Shown piece by piece: positions 15,624-24,314 of a stretch of 64,000 nucleotides of DNA; position 1 is the stretch's first letter, and each line of letters begins with the position of its first letter. Both the position numbers and the translations under genes were made by a program. This stretch comes from Claveliimonas sp034178805 (GTDB taxonomy: Bacteria > Bacillota > Clostridia > Lachnospirales > Lachnospiraceae). Where the stretch lies: positions 1 to 64,000 of the forward strand of contig NZ_JBNPMZ010000001.1 in NCBI RefSeq assembly GCF_050314255.1, given 5' to 3'. The notes under the pieces were generated by a model, which saw only the letters and a program-made list of their open reading frames with translations, was not told the DNA's origin and ran no database searches.

Positions 15624-17525
15624 ATGTACTGTAGAAAATGTGGAACAGAAAATCGGGATGAAGCAAAATTCTGTAAAAAATGCGGCAGCGCGCTAAATGA
15701 GATGACGAATGCTGGATCGGAGAAACATAATACTGAAGCGAAAAAGAAAAAATCTTTAATCTGGATCATAGTTTTGATATTTATTATACTGGCAGCACTT
15801 ATAATTGGAGTTTCTCTTGCGGTGAAGAATAAAGAAGAAAAAAGCAGGCAGGAATATGTAAATTGTATTACTGAGGCTGAAAAATACTTGACAGAACTGG
15901 ATTATGAAAATGCTGAGGCTATGTATTTAATGGCAATAGATATTGAACCAAAATACTCGGATCCGTATATAAAACTGGCAGATATATATTTGCTGCAGGA
16001 AAAATATGCTGAGGCTGTTGAAATTTTGGAAAAAGCTGAAAAAAATGCTGAAGATAGTGAGAATAAATCTCAGGAGACAGGTATTTCAGTTAGTGATAAG
16101 AAAGAAGAAATAAAAAACAGGGGAGAATATACCTGGGTAGTAGAGCCGACTATCGAAGCCGACGATATTAATTATGTGACAGATGAAGATTATTCACAAA
16201 AAACAATGAATGGAATAAATCTGCAATTTATATCTCCGTATGCAGTTATTCGACAGGGAGAGAGTCTGGGACTGATTAATTTGGATGGAGAGATGATTGG
16301 AAATTTAGACTATAAATGGATCGGTGCTTTCCATTTGGGATGGAGTGAAACATATATTTTAGAAAGAACTACTCGTGGTATAGAGGGATTTACTACATAT
16401 TATCTTGAAGGTGATACCGTTGAACCAGCCCTGGGTTTAGGCGGCGGTGATCCTTGTTGTTATTCTTTCTATTGGTGTAATGGTTTGCATCATGTTGATG
16501 AATATTATTCGTGGGGAGGAGATGTGAAAGCGCCTTCTGAAGCTATTCCTGTTCGTATGTCTGAAGAACTGTATCAGGGTCAGACAGAAAGTAATTATTT
16601 GTGGTGGCGTAATTTACAGGGAGGATATGCTGTTTGCAAAGATGGTCAGTTGATTACTGATTTTATTTATGATAAATGTGGTTCTTATTCGGAAGGTTTA
16701 TTTGCAGTATGTAAAGATAATAAGTGGGGTTATATCAATGAAGAAGGAGAAATTGTTATTCCGATAGAATATGATTCTTCTTGGAAGAAAAATATTGAGC
16801 AGTATTATATTGTATTTGGAGAAGAAGCAGAAAAAGAAGATTTTTGTTATGCAGCAAGTGGCGGGTATATTCCGCTTGTGAAAGATGGTAAATGGGAACT
16901 CAGGGATATAAGTGGTAAACTGATTATTCTTCCGGGAGTGTTCGAGGAGATTCGTCCGGTATACGATGGAAAATGCTGGGTAAAAAAGAATGGATTGTGG
17001 GGTGTAGTTGAATTAGAAAGTGAATCTCAGTCAAAAGAAGGAGATACGAAAGAAAAAACAGAGCTGGATTCCGCTATATACCATGCTCAATATGAGCCAA
17101 TTCTTCTGGAAACACAAAATCAATATCAGGAGAGTTATGGGTCCAATTATTATTATTGTTTTGATATTGATAAGGATGGCGTCAAAGAACTGATGGTGCA
17201 GACAGGAACATGTGAAGCAGATTATATGTATCAAATCTATACGATTAGAGAGATAGATGCGTCAGATGGAAAAACTTTTGAGGCGGTTTATCTGGGTGAG
17301 GTTTCAGGATTTCACAGTAGTTTTTATGCCGATGAAAATGGGGGGACGGAGAATTATATAATTCGATCTTCCGGGCATATGGGATATGGGTATGTTTATC
17401 ATGTTTTCATTCAGGATGGAAAGGTCGTTGAACAGGAAATTTCATCAAATGACAATGCTGAATATTACGCAAACGAGTACCTTTTACCATCTTTAGAGGT
17501 GTCAAACTATTCTTTGTTAAATTAA
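15624..17525 (+). CDS. Zinc ribbon-TM-TPR-WG-repeat protein, paralogue 1
   Basis: A 633-residue modular protein. Order: zinc ribbon (MYCRKCGTENRDEAKFCKKCG), Lys-rich linker, one transmembrane helix (about 45-67), two TPR-like helices (about 75-140), a conserved joint with GEYTWVVEPTIEADDI (about 170-188), WG/KWG repeats (about 190-470, e.g. LFAVCKDNKWGYINEEGEIV), then a unique C-terminal domain (about 485-633) with an FDIDKDGVKELMVQTG motif typical of calcium-binding VCBS/FG-GAP-like secreted domains in this family. The zinc ribbon is presumably cytoplasmic and the repeats outside; the charges flanking the helix do not settle topology. Two paralogues lie at 24315 and 26545. Confidence 0.8.
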   Translation: MYCRKCGTENRDEAKFCKKCGSALNEMTNAGSEKHNTEAKKKKSLIWIIVLIFIILAALIIGVSLAVKNKEEKSRQEYVNCITEAEKYLTELDYENAEAMYLMAIDIEPKYSDPYIKLADIYLLQEKYAEAVEILEKAEKNAEDSENKSQETGISVSDKKEEIKNRGEYTWVVEPTIEADDINYVTDEDYSQKTMNGINLQFISPYAVIRQGESLGLINLDGEMIGNLDYKWIGAFHLGWSETYILERTTRGIEGFTTYYLEGDTVEPALGLGGGDPCCYSFYWCNGLHHVDEYYSWGGDVKAPSEAIPVRMSEELYQGQTESNYLWWRNLQGGYAVCKDGQLITDFIYDKCGSYSEGLFAVCKDNKWGYINEEGEIVIPIEYDSSWKKNIEQYYIVFGEEAEKEDFCYAASGGYIPLVKDGKWELRDISGKLIILPGVFEEIRPVYDGKCWVKKNGLWGVVELESESQSKEGDTKEKTELDSAIYHAQYEPILLETQNQYQESYGSNYYYCFDIDKDGVKELMVQTGTCEADYMYQIYTIREIDASDGKTFEAVYLGEVSGFHSSFYADENGGTENYIIRSSGHMGYGYVYHVFIQDGKVVEQEISSNDNAEYYANEYLLPSLEVSNYSLLN

Positions 17526-17538
17526 ATGGAGTTTATAT

Positions 17539-19854
17539 ATGCAGAGAAGAACGCTTACAATTATTGATACACATAGTGAACTGCGGGAAATTGATCTGGA
17601 AACTTATGGGAAACCATTGGTACAGTTGGGAAGAAGCAGGGAACAATGCGATGTTGTGATATCGGATAATATTGTCTCTAAAATACAGGGAACGATATGG
17701 CTGGAGGGAACAAAAACCTTTTATCGGGATCAGAATAGTCGAAACGGAACCTACTTTGGAAATGCTCACAACAGCAGACTTTTGAATAAAAATGACGGGT
17801 ATGTAGAATTATATGACAAGTCGGTATTGCGGATTGGAAATATGAATAATCCGGATGAGATGGTGTTGCTCTTATATCGTAATTCAAAGGAAGAAGAAGG
17901 ATGGAGAAAACAAGAGCTAAAGGGTTCGATTGTTCGAATCGGCAGGAGCAGAGAAAATGATATTGCCCTGAATAATCCCGGCGTTTCCAAAGAGCATTGT
18001 TTGATATATTGTCAAAATGGGAAAATGATACTGAAAGATCTTGAAAGTATGAATGGAGTTCTGGTGAATGGGCGTATTGTTCGGGGACAGCAGATTTTGC
18101 ATGATAAGGACTTGATTCAGATATTAGATTTTCAATTGTTGTTTTCTAATAATTGTATTTATTATCGGACGGCAACATCAGGCGTTTCTTTACGAGTGTG
18201 TAATATTAATAAGATAGTAGGTCGGGGAACAAAAAAGAAAAAAATACTAAGAGATGTAAGTTGTGAAATAAACGCCAATGAATTTGTGGCAATTATTGGC
18301 GGATCCGGGGCAGGTAAAACAACATTAATGAATGCTATAAGCGGTTTTGAAAAAGAGTTTTCAGGCAATGTATATTGTAATGGCGTGGATTTAATTGAAC
18401 AGTTCCAAAGTTTAAAGAGTATTATAGGTTTTGTTCCCCAGCAGGACATTATCTATGAAAATCTTACGTTAAAAAGAATGCTGATTTATACGGCAAAATT
18501 AAAAATGCCAAGCGATACGCAAAAATTTGAGCGAGATCAGAGGATTCAGGAAGTCCTGGAGATGGTAGATTTAGTAGAGCACCAGAATACTTTTATTAGA
18601 AAACTATCTGGAGGACAGAAAAAAAGAGCCAGTATAGCGGTTGAATTATTAGCTGATCCAAAACTCTTTTTCTTAGATGAACCTACATCCGGATTGGATC
18701 CTGGAACCGAAAAAAACCTAATGATTACATTGAACAAACTGTCTAAAACGAAAAATAAAACAATTATTATGGTAACGCATACGACACAAAATCTTCATTT
18801 GTGTGATAAGGTGATTTTCATGGGTCCGGGAGGACGGCTCTGTTTTTGTGGTAATGTACAGGCAGCCAAAGAATTTTTTGAAACAGAGGATTTGGTTAAT
18901 ATTTATAATATTATTTCAGATAATCCAGAGTACTGGCAGAAGAAATATAGCAGAAATAATGAGAGAGATAATGTATATCAGAATCATAGCGAGAAGAAGG
19001 AAAATGATAAATTAGAAAAGAATAAGAAAACTTCGGCTTTGAGACAATTTGGTATCTTAACAGAACGATATGCGGAACTTTTATTTAATGACAGGCCCAG
19101 GCTTATTCTTCTGTTAGTTCAGCCGTTTCTTATTGCAATCCTTCTTAATATTGTTGCTGATAAAAATATATTTAAGATATACGAAAGTACAAAATCCATG
19201 CTCTTTGCTTTAAGTTGTTCCGGAATCTGGATAGGAATGTTTAATTCCATTCAGGAAATCTGTAAGGAACGGGTTATTTTGAAGAGAGAATACATGGCAA
19301 ACCTCAGGTTATCCTGCTATATGTTATCAAAATTTGTTTTGCAGGCGCTCCTTGGTTTATTACAGGCAGTTATTTTGACATTGGTATTCTTAAAATTGAC
19401 CGGAAAGCATAGAGAAGGCATTTTTGTCTCTCAATTTGAATTGGAAATCTTATTTACAATCTGGCTTACAATTATGGCATCTGTTGCAATGGGATTCGTT
19501 ATATCGGCAATGGTAAAAAGTGGTGATAAGGCTATGGCTGCTGCACCGTTTGTTTTGATCGTACAACTTCTTTTCAGTGGAATACTGTTTTCTTTAAAAG
19601 GAATTGGTAAGAAAATATCTTATTGCACTGTGAGCAGATGGTCAGTGGAAGCCCTGGGAAGTATCGCAAGGCTTAATCGCCTGGATTTAAAAATGCAGGA
19701 AGAATTTCCTATGTTAGAGCACAAAGCAGAAAGCTTTTTTAAAGCAAGTGCCGGACATGTTGCAAAAACATGGTTTATTCTTTTTGGAATGACTGTTCTG
19801 GTAATGGCAGTTGGAACAATTCTATTACGGCGGGTGGCAAAAGACCACAGATAA
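17539..19854 (+). CDS. FHA-FHA-ABC exporter (ABCG-type half transporter)
   Basis: A 771-residue protein fusing two FHA domains, an ABC ATPase and a six-helix ABC2-type membrane domain. FHA1 (about 25-100) has GRSREQCD (Arg32) and SRNGTYF but Gln where the binding His should be. FHA2 (about 128-205) is complete: Arg136, VSKEHC with His153, SMNG with Asn172. ATPase: Walker A GGSGAGKT (254-261), LSGGQKKR (356-363), Walker B LFFLDEP (376-382). Membrane domain about 525-771. FHA domains read phosphothreonine; the same architecture is known from mycobacterial Rv1747, an exporter controlled by the kinase PknF. A Ser/Thr kinase gene lies two genes downstream. The exported substrate is unknown. Confidence 0.92.
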   Translation: MQRRTLTIIDTHSELREIDLETYGKPLVQLGRSREQCDVVISDNIVSKIQGTIWLEGTKTFYRDQNSRNGTYFGNAHNSRLLNKNDGYVELYDKSVLRIGNMNNPDEMVLLLYRNSKEEEGWRKQELKGSIVRIGRSRENDIALNNPGVSKEHCLIYCQNGKMILKDLESMNGVLVNGRIVRGQQILHDKDLIQILDFQLLFSNNCIYYRTATSGVSLRVCNINKIVGRGTKKKKILRDVSCEINANEFVAIIGGSGAGKTTLMNAISGFEKEFSGNVYCNGVDLIEQFQSLKSIIGFVPQQDIIYENLTLKRMLIYTAKLKMPSDTQKFERDQRIQEVLEMVDLVEHQNTFIRKLSGGQKKRASIAVELLADPKLFFLDEPTSGLDPGTEKNLMITLNKLSKTKNKTIIMVTHTTQNLHLCDKVIFMGPGGRLCFCGNVQAAKEFFETEDLVNIYNIISDNPEYWQKKYSRNNERDNVYQNHSEKKENDKLEKNKKTSALRQFGILTERYAELLFNDRPRLILLLVQPFLIAILLNIVADKNIFKIYESTKSMLFALSCSGIWIGMFNSIQEICKERVILKREYMANLRLSCYMLSKFVLQALLGLLQAVILTLVFLKLTGKHREGIFVSQFELEILFTIWLTIMASVAMGFVISAMVKSGDKAMAAAPFVLIVQLLFSGILFSLKGIGKKISYCTVSRWSVEALGSIARLNRLDLKMQEEFPMLEHKAESFFKASAGHVAKTWFILFGMTVLVMAVGTILLRRVAKDHR

Positions 19855-19883
19855 TAAAGTAGAAATTAAACAGGAAGGAAAAA

Positions 19884-20396
19884 ATGATGGAAAAGTGTTT
19901 GAAAGGATGGAAGTCGGTGCGGGAAGTAACAATTCCACCGATTGAAACACAGGGATTTCGAGAGAAAGTTGTTGTGAGAAATAAAGTAGATCCAATTCCT
20001 TATGAATCTGATTTACAATTTGAACAGGACGAAGAGGCTACTGTTTTAATTCGGCAAAATTTAGAGAATGAAGACTTAACGGTTCTTCTGCAACCCAGAG
20101 CTATGCAGGGATTTATATATCGAAAAGGTACGGAAGAAAAGATTAAAATAAACAGGGATATATTTGTAATTGGAAAAGCTAAAGATTGTGATTATACGAT
20201 TGATAATAATATGACCATAAGCAGACACCATGTTCAGATTCAGAAGAAAATGGATGGATATTATTTGAAAGATCTTGGTTCATTGAATCATACATTTGTT
20301 GATAATAAACAGATTGAAGATGAAGTGTTATTGAAGAACGGTACAACTTTTTGTTTGTCCAATGAAGAATTTGTATTTGAAATGGAGCTGGAATAA
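19884..20396 (+). CDS. FHA-domain protein
   Basis: A 170-residue soluble protein with one C-terminal FHA domain (about 75-168): FVIGKAKDCDYTI, the strongly conserved TISRHHVQIQ, and DLGSLNHTFVDN. The usual Gly-Arg of the first loop is Gly-Lys. The N-terminal 70 residues have no recognised domain but contain several threonines (for example VTIPPIETQ and EATVLIRQ) that could be phosphorylated, as in small FHA adaptors such as GarA; this is inference. It ends four bases before the kinase gene, which suggests kinase and adaptor are made together. The start is one of two adjacent ATGs at 19884/19887. Confidence 0.85.
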   Translation: MMEKCLKGWKSVREVTIPPIETQGFREKVVVRNKVDPIPYESDLQFEQDEEATVLIRQNLENEDLTVLLQPRAMQGFIYRKGTEEKIKINRDIFVIGKAKDCDYTIDNNMTISRHHVQIQKKMDGYYLKDLGSLNHTFVDNKQIEDEVLLKNGTTFCLSNEEFVFEMELE

Positions 20397-20400
20397 GACT

Positions 20401-22413
20401 ATGGAGAATGAAAAGAAAATACTTTCAGATACATATGAGATTCTGGGAGTATTGGGGTCGGGCAGCGGAGGAATTGTATATAAGGCATATCATAAACGAC
20501 TGCAAAAAGAAGTTGTTTTAAAAAAAATGATCAGCAAAAATATCAATGTCAACACAAACCGTCAGGAAGCAGATATTCTGAAACATTTGAATCATATGTA
20601 TTTGCCGCAGGTTTTGGATTTTTTAGAGGTTGATGATGATATTTATACAGTTATGAGTTTTATTCCCGGTGAGTCATTTAAGGATCTGCTGAAACGAGGT
20701 GTCAAATTTTCGCAGAGGGATCTGATTCGATGGGGGATGCAGCTTTGCAGTGCACTATATTATCTTCACACACAAAATCCACCAATAATTCATAGTGATA
20801 TTAAACCGGCAAATATTATGCTGACTCCACAGGGCAATATTTGTCTGATTGATTTTAATATTTCATTCTTTATGGATGACAGTACTGTTTTGGGATATTC
20901 AGATGGTTATACATCTCCGGAACAATACATTATTGCTTTAGATAAGAAATCACTTCATTCCATTCCAAACCATAAAAGTATTGATGAAAAAAGTGATATT
21001 TACAGTGTTGGTGCAACATTTTTTCATTTGGCTACAGGAAGAAAACTGGGAAAAAGAATAAGTAAAGATGATGAAATGCTCCTTGTAGAAAATACAAGTG
21101 AAGCGTTTGCTGCTGTAATAATGAAAGCATTGCAAAACGATTCTCAAAAACGGTATCGAAATGCTCTGGAAATGTTTCAGGCGTTTCAGGGAATCAGTAA
21201 AAAAGATAAAAGATATCGTAGATTAATTCACCGACAATGGATTATTCGAGGAGCGCTTGTTTGTATACTTTCATTATCTATTATTGGCTGTGGTTACGGA
21301 GTTCATTTGATAAAGTTGGAAAAACTTGAAAAGTATAATTCAATAGTCGAAAAACAGACAGACAGTCGTATAGAAGGTGATTATGAAGAGGAAGAAAATT
21401 TGCATAAAAGTGCAATTGAGGTATATCCGTCAGGATTAGAAACCTATTATCAGAATGCCTGCGCCCTTTATCAACAGCAGAGATACAGAGATTGTATTAG
21501 CTTTATTGACTATGATATTTTGAAAAATGAAAAGCTTGATTTACTGAATACCAGAATGGCAGATATTTATTATCTGAAAGCTGAAAGTTATTTTGAATTG
21601 GAGGAATATCAGAATGCAATAGATTCATTTGAGCATGTTTTTGAATATGGAGGTTTTGTAAGCGAGTATTATCGAGATTATGCAATTGCACTTGCATATA
21701 ACGGTCAGATTAAAAGAGCAGAAGAAGTACTGAATGATGCGATTGAGTATGGCCTTGAAAATGATTCTGTTTATTTTGCAAAAGGTGAGATTGAACATTC
21801 GGAAGCAAAAATGAACGAAGCTTTGACAGAATTTAGGCAGTGTATCGAAATAACTGAAAATGAAGAATTGAAGACCAGGGCATATGTTCTTTTAAGTAAG
21901 ATTTATGAAGAGCAGGGAGACATTTTACAGGAAAGAACTGTACTTTTAGAAGCGAAAAGCAATCTTTCCGCTGAAAATCAGATGCTTATACTGGAACGGT
22001 TAATACAAGCAGATATCAATTTGGCAGAGAATGCCGGACAGACGGGACTTCGTGATGAGGCTATTCAGCTCTTGTATGAAGTGATTGACCGGGGTTGGGA
22101 TACATATGATACATATGATAATCTTGCTATTCTATTTCAAAAACAGAAAAATCAGACAGAAGCTAGAAATGTATTAAATAAGATGATACAAATGTTTGGT
22201 GAAGATTACAATATTGATAAGAGATTTGCATTTCTGGAAATAGAAGAGCAGGAAGTGCTAGACAATATGAGTAGAGATTACTCTGAATTTGCCAGGTATT
22301 ACAAAATGGCCGAAAAGCTCTATTATGAACAGCTTAAAGACAATAATACTGATGTTGAGATGGGGCTTTTGGAAAATATATATCAGCAGGTAAAATCCGG
22401 TGGATGGCTGTAA
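20401..22413 (+). CDS. Transmembrane Ser/Thr protein kinase with TPR sensor region
   Basis: A 670-residue Hanks-type kinase. Kinase domain about 10-265: Gly loop GSGSGG from residue 19, ATP lysine Lys41 (VVLKKM), catalytic loop HSDIKPANIML (Asp133, Asn138), metal Asp151 in DFN instead of DFG, and SPE (172-174) in place of APE. HSD for HRD makes it a non-RD kinase, but all catalytic residues are there. A transmembrane helix follows (about 284-305), then some 360 residues of TPR-like helices (FELEEYQNAIDSFEHVFEYG and similar), presumably outside the cell. No PASTA repeats, so it is unlike PrkC. The ATG at 20401 is four bases after the FHA gene; the earlier in-frame ATG at 20362 lies inside that gene. 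Confidence 0.9.
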   Translation: MENEKKILSDTYEILGVLGSGSGGIVYKAYHKRLQKEVVLKKMISKNINVNTNRQEADILKHLNHMYLPQVLDFLEVDDDIYTVMSFIPGESFKDLLKRGVKFSQRDLIRWGMQLCSALYYLHTQNPPIIHSDIKPANIMLTPQGNICLIDFNISFFMDDSTVLGYSDGYTSPEQYIIALDKKSLHSIPNHKSIDEKSDIYSVGATFFHLATGRKLGKRISKDDEMLLVENTSEAFAAVIMKALQNDSQKRYRNALEMFQAFQGISKKDKRYRRLIHRQWIIRGALVCILSLSIIGCGYGVHLIKLEKLEKYNSIVEKQTDSRIEGDYEEEENLHKSAIEVYPSGLETYYQNACALYQQQRYRDCISFIDYDILKNEKLDLLNTRMADIYYLKAESYFELEEYQNAIDSFEHVFEYGGFVSEYYRDYAIALAYNGQIKRAEEVLNDAIEYGLENDSVYFAKGEIEHSEAKMNEALTEFRQCIEITENEELKTRAYVLLSKIYEEQGDILQERTVLLEAKSNLSAENQMLILERLIQADINLAENAGQTGLRDEAIQLLYEVIDRGWDTYDTYDNLAILFQKQKNQTEARNVLNKMIQMFGEDYNIDKRFAFLEIEEQEVLDNMSRDYSEFARYYKMAEKLYYEQLKDNNTDVEMGLLENIYQQVKSGGWL

Positions 22414-22441
22414 GATGAATGAAATATGAGGAGGAAGAGAA

Positions 22442-22840
22442 ATGTTTTGTAGAAAGTGTGGAACAGAAATAAAAGATGGAGTAAAGTTTTGCCCGGTGTG
22501 TGGGACAAAAGTAAATCAGGAAAGTAATCAACAAATATACTCTGTGAATAATTCGACAAATCAGTTTACAGACAAAGCACCTGTTTCAAATGGACAGGCT
22601 GTAAATAATGCGAATGTAGAATATGCACCTGTTATGAGTGTTTGGAGTTATCTGGGGTTATTTTTGCTTAGTGCAATTCCGATTGTTGGTGTAATTATTA
22701 TTATAGTGTTTGCAATTAACAGTTCAAACAAAAATAAAAGTAACTATTGCAGGGCAATTATTTTGATGTGGGTAATCAGCTTTGTGTTATTATTGATTTT
22801 TGGATCATCTTTGGCAGGCATTCTTTATAGCCTTACATAA
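22442..22840 (+). CDS. Zinc ribbon plus two-TM small protein
   Basis: A 132-residue protein: a zinc ribbon (MFCRKCGTEIKDGVKFCPVCG, residues 1-21), a polar Asn/Gln-rich linker (25-60), then two transmembrane helices (about 66-90 and 101-128) separated by a Lys-Asn loop. Similar zinc ribbon-plus-TM proteins are common in Clostridia and have no assigned function known to me. ATG 22442 is preceded by GAGGAGGAAGAG. It lies directly behind the kinase gene. Confidence 0.75.
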   Translation: MFCRKCGTEIKDGVKFCPVCGTKVNQESNQQIYSVNNSTNQFTDKAPVSNGQAVNNANVEYAPVMSVWSYLGLFLLSAIPIVGVIIIIVFAINSSNKNKSNYCRAIILMWVISFVLLLIFGSSLAGILYSLT

Positions 22841-22872
22841 TTTTTTCAAAAGTAACAGGCAGGTGATAATAG

Positions 22873-22998
22873 ATGGGAATATTGATAACAGGAATTAGTG
22901 TTCTGGGAATAGTTCTGTGTACAATATTGCTTTTAGTAAGTGGTAAGATATTTGCGAAGCAGCGCAAAGATCTATTAAAAACTATTGAAATGGAATAA
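22873..22998 (+). CDS. 41-residue single-pass membrane peptide
   Basis: MGILITGISVLGIVLCTILLL followed by a basic tail (KIFAKQRKDLLKTIEME). One transmembrane helix covers residues 2-24. The ATG at 22873 has an AGGCAGGTGA site upstream, and the spacing to both neighbours (32 and 26 bases) matches the rest of the operon, which argues it is a real small gene. A bitopic regulator or transporter subunit is possible; nothing in the sequence says which. Confidence 0.6.
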   Translation: MGILITGISVLGIVLCTILLLVSGKIFAKQRKDLLKTIEME

Positions 22999-23024
22999 AA
23001 GCTTTATTGAAATGGAGAGAAAAA

Positions 23025-23954
23025 ATGAGAGAAAAAGTAAAATTTATTCCGCCAATATTGCATATTTTTGCAGTTGTGTTTGGAATGATTCTTTTACCGT
23101 TCGTTAAGATAGGAAAAATTCGCTTAACAATATGGAGTATTTTAAAAATAGGATTTGGGAAAAGTGAAGGGTCAATCCTTGAAAAAGGAGTATTATCTAT
23201 TATAAAATCGTATACACAGCCATTTGTGTACCTGATATTAATTATGATCGTTTTATTGATTGTAATGGTGGTATTATCAATTGTTATAAATGGAAAAAAT
23301 GCGTATATTGCGGGAATAATAGGACAGTTTGTAATGAATGGAACTGTTATATATTTATTCTTTAAGTTGCGTCACAATATTTATGCGATTAGAGAGATGG
23401 TATCTTTTTTTGATTTGGAAGGAGTTGTATCTTTTCAGATTTTTCCGTTGATCATCTGGATACTTTTGGAAATTTTAGCATTTATGATAAATGTGTGTGG
23501 GTTGTATCTGTTTAGGGACACGAATTTCGATAGAGAGGAGTATATACATGATATAATTACTCCCGGAGGCAGAAACGTTATTCCTGAAGTTGTTATTCCT
23601 GAAGAGCCTGTGAGTTCGAAACCAAATTTTCCGCAGGATAGTTCCTATTATGGTGCAATTGTTGGAAAAACAGGAATGTATAAAGAAATGGCTTTTGAGC
23701 TTCGAAAAAAGGAACTTGTCTTTGTTGTAGAAGATGGAAAACAAATTCTGATTCAAAGAGAAAAAATGTCTTCCAATATGGTTGCACAGCTGTTTTATAT
23801 TCCGGAGTATCAGGAATATTGTATCAAACCTTTAAAAAAATTGAATGTGTTTTTGATGAGTGGACAGCCATTGGGAAATGGAAGAGAGTATTATTTGCCC
23901 AGAGGAACCCAAATATATATTCTGGATAAGCAAAATCTATTTACTTTGGCTTAG
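23025..23954 (+). CDS. Membrane protein with a degenerate C-terminal FHA domain
   Basis: A 309-residue protein with four transmembrane helices (about 8-28, 65-88, 95-115 and 140-165), a linker rich in Pro and Val, and a C-terminal domain from about residue 205. That domain begins YYGAIVGKTGMYKEMAFELR and ends LPRGTQIYILDKQNLFTLA, a frame I know from FHA proteins of Lachnospiraceae. The phosphothreonine-reading residues are gone: Gly-Arg has become Val-Glu, and no Ser-x-x-His or Asn-Gly motif remains. It probably no longer binds phosphothreonine. The ATG at 23025 has GGAGAG before it; an in-frame TTG at 23007 is less likely. Confidence 0.7.
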   Translation: MREKVKFIPPILHIFAVVFGMILLPFVKIGKIRLTIWSILKIGFGKSEGSILEKGVLSIIKSYTQPFVYLILIMIVLLIVMVVLSIVINGKNAYIAGIIGQFVMNGTVIYLFFKLRHNIYAIREMVSFFDLEGVVSFQIFPLIIWILLEILAFMINVCGLYLFRDTNFDREEYIHDIITPGGRNVIPEVVIPEEPVSSKPNFPQDSSYYGAIVGKTGMYKEMAFELRKKELVFVVEDGKQILIQREKMSSNMVAQLFYIPEYQEYCIKPLKKLNVFLMSGQPLGNGREYYLPRGTQIYILDKQNLFTLA

Positions 23955-23969
23955 AGAGGAGAAGCAGTT

Positions 23970-24257
23970 ATGCAGGTAAGACGTACAGATAAAGAAGTAG
24001 ATGATACAGTTTGTGTAAATAATGGAGGAATAATGGATGACGATTTAAATTCGTTGTACTTAGAGCTGGGAAAGGAGTATTATGAAGGCGCATTTGAAGA
24101 TCCACTGCCGCAGCTTCTGCCATTGTTTGATAGAATAACACAGTTGAAAAATAGAGAGAAGCAATTACACAAAGTTATGTTTTGCCCAAAGTGTGGAACG
24201 AAATTGGAAGCAGATGTTTTCTTTTGCCCTAAATGTGGTCACAAAATCCAAAAGTAG
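23970..24257 (+). CDS. Helical zinc-ribbon protein
   Basis: A 95-residue protein. An N-terminal helical part (LYLELGKEYYEGAFEDPLPQL ... ITQLKNREKQLHKV) leads into one zinc ribbon (MFCPKCGTKLEADVFFCPKCG, about 70-91). The helix plus ribbon matches residues 45-113 of the five-ribbon protein at 13549, so the two are paralogous pieces. The stated start at 23970 has GGAGAAG upstream; an ATG at 24033 (MDDDLNSLY) is an alternative, so the first 21 residues are less certain. Confidence 0.7.
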   Translation: MQVRRTDKEVDDTVCVNNGGIMDDDLNSLYLELGKEYYEGAFEDPLPQLLPLFDRITQLKNREKQLHKVMFCPKCGTKLEADVFFCPKCGHKIQK

Positions 24258-24314
24258 ATATTAGTATGCAACGATTTAAAATAGACAATAAAAAGAGAAG
24301 TATCGGGAGAAAAA

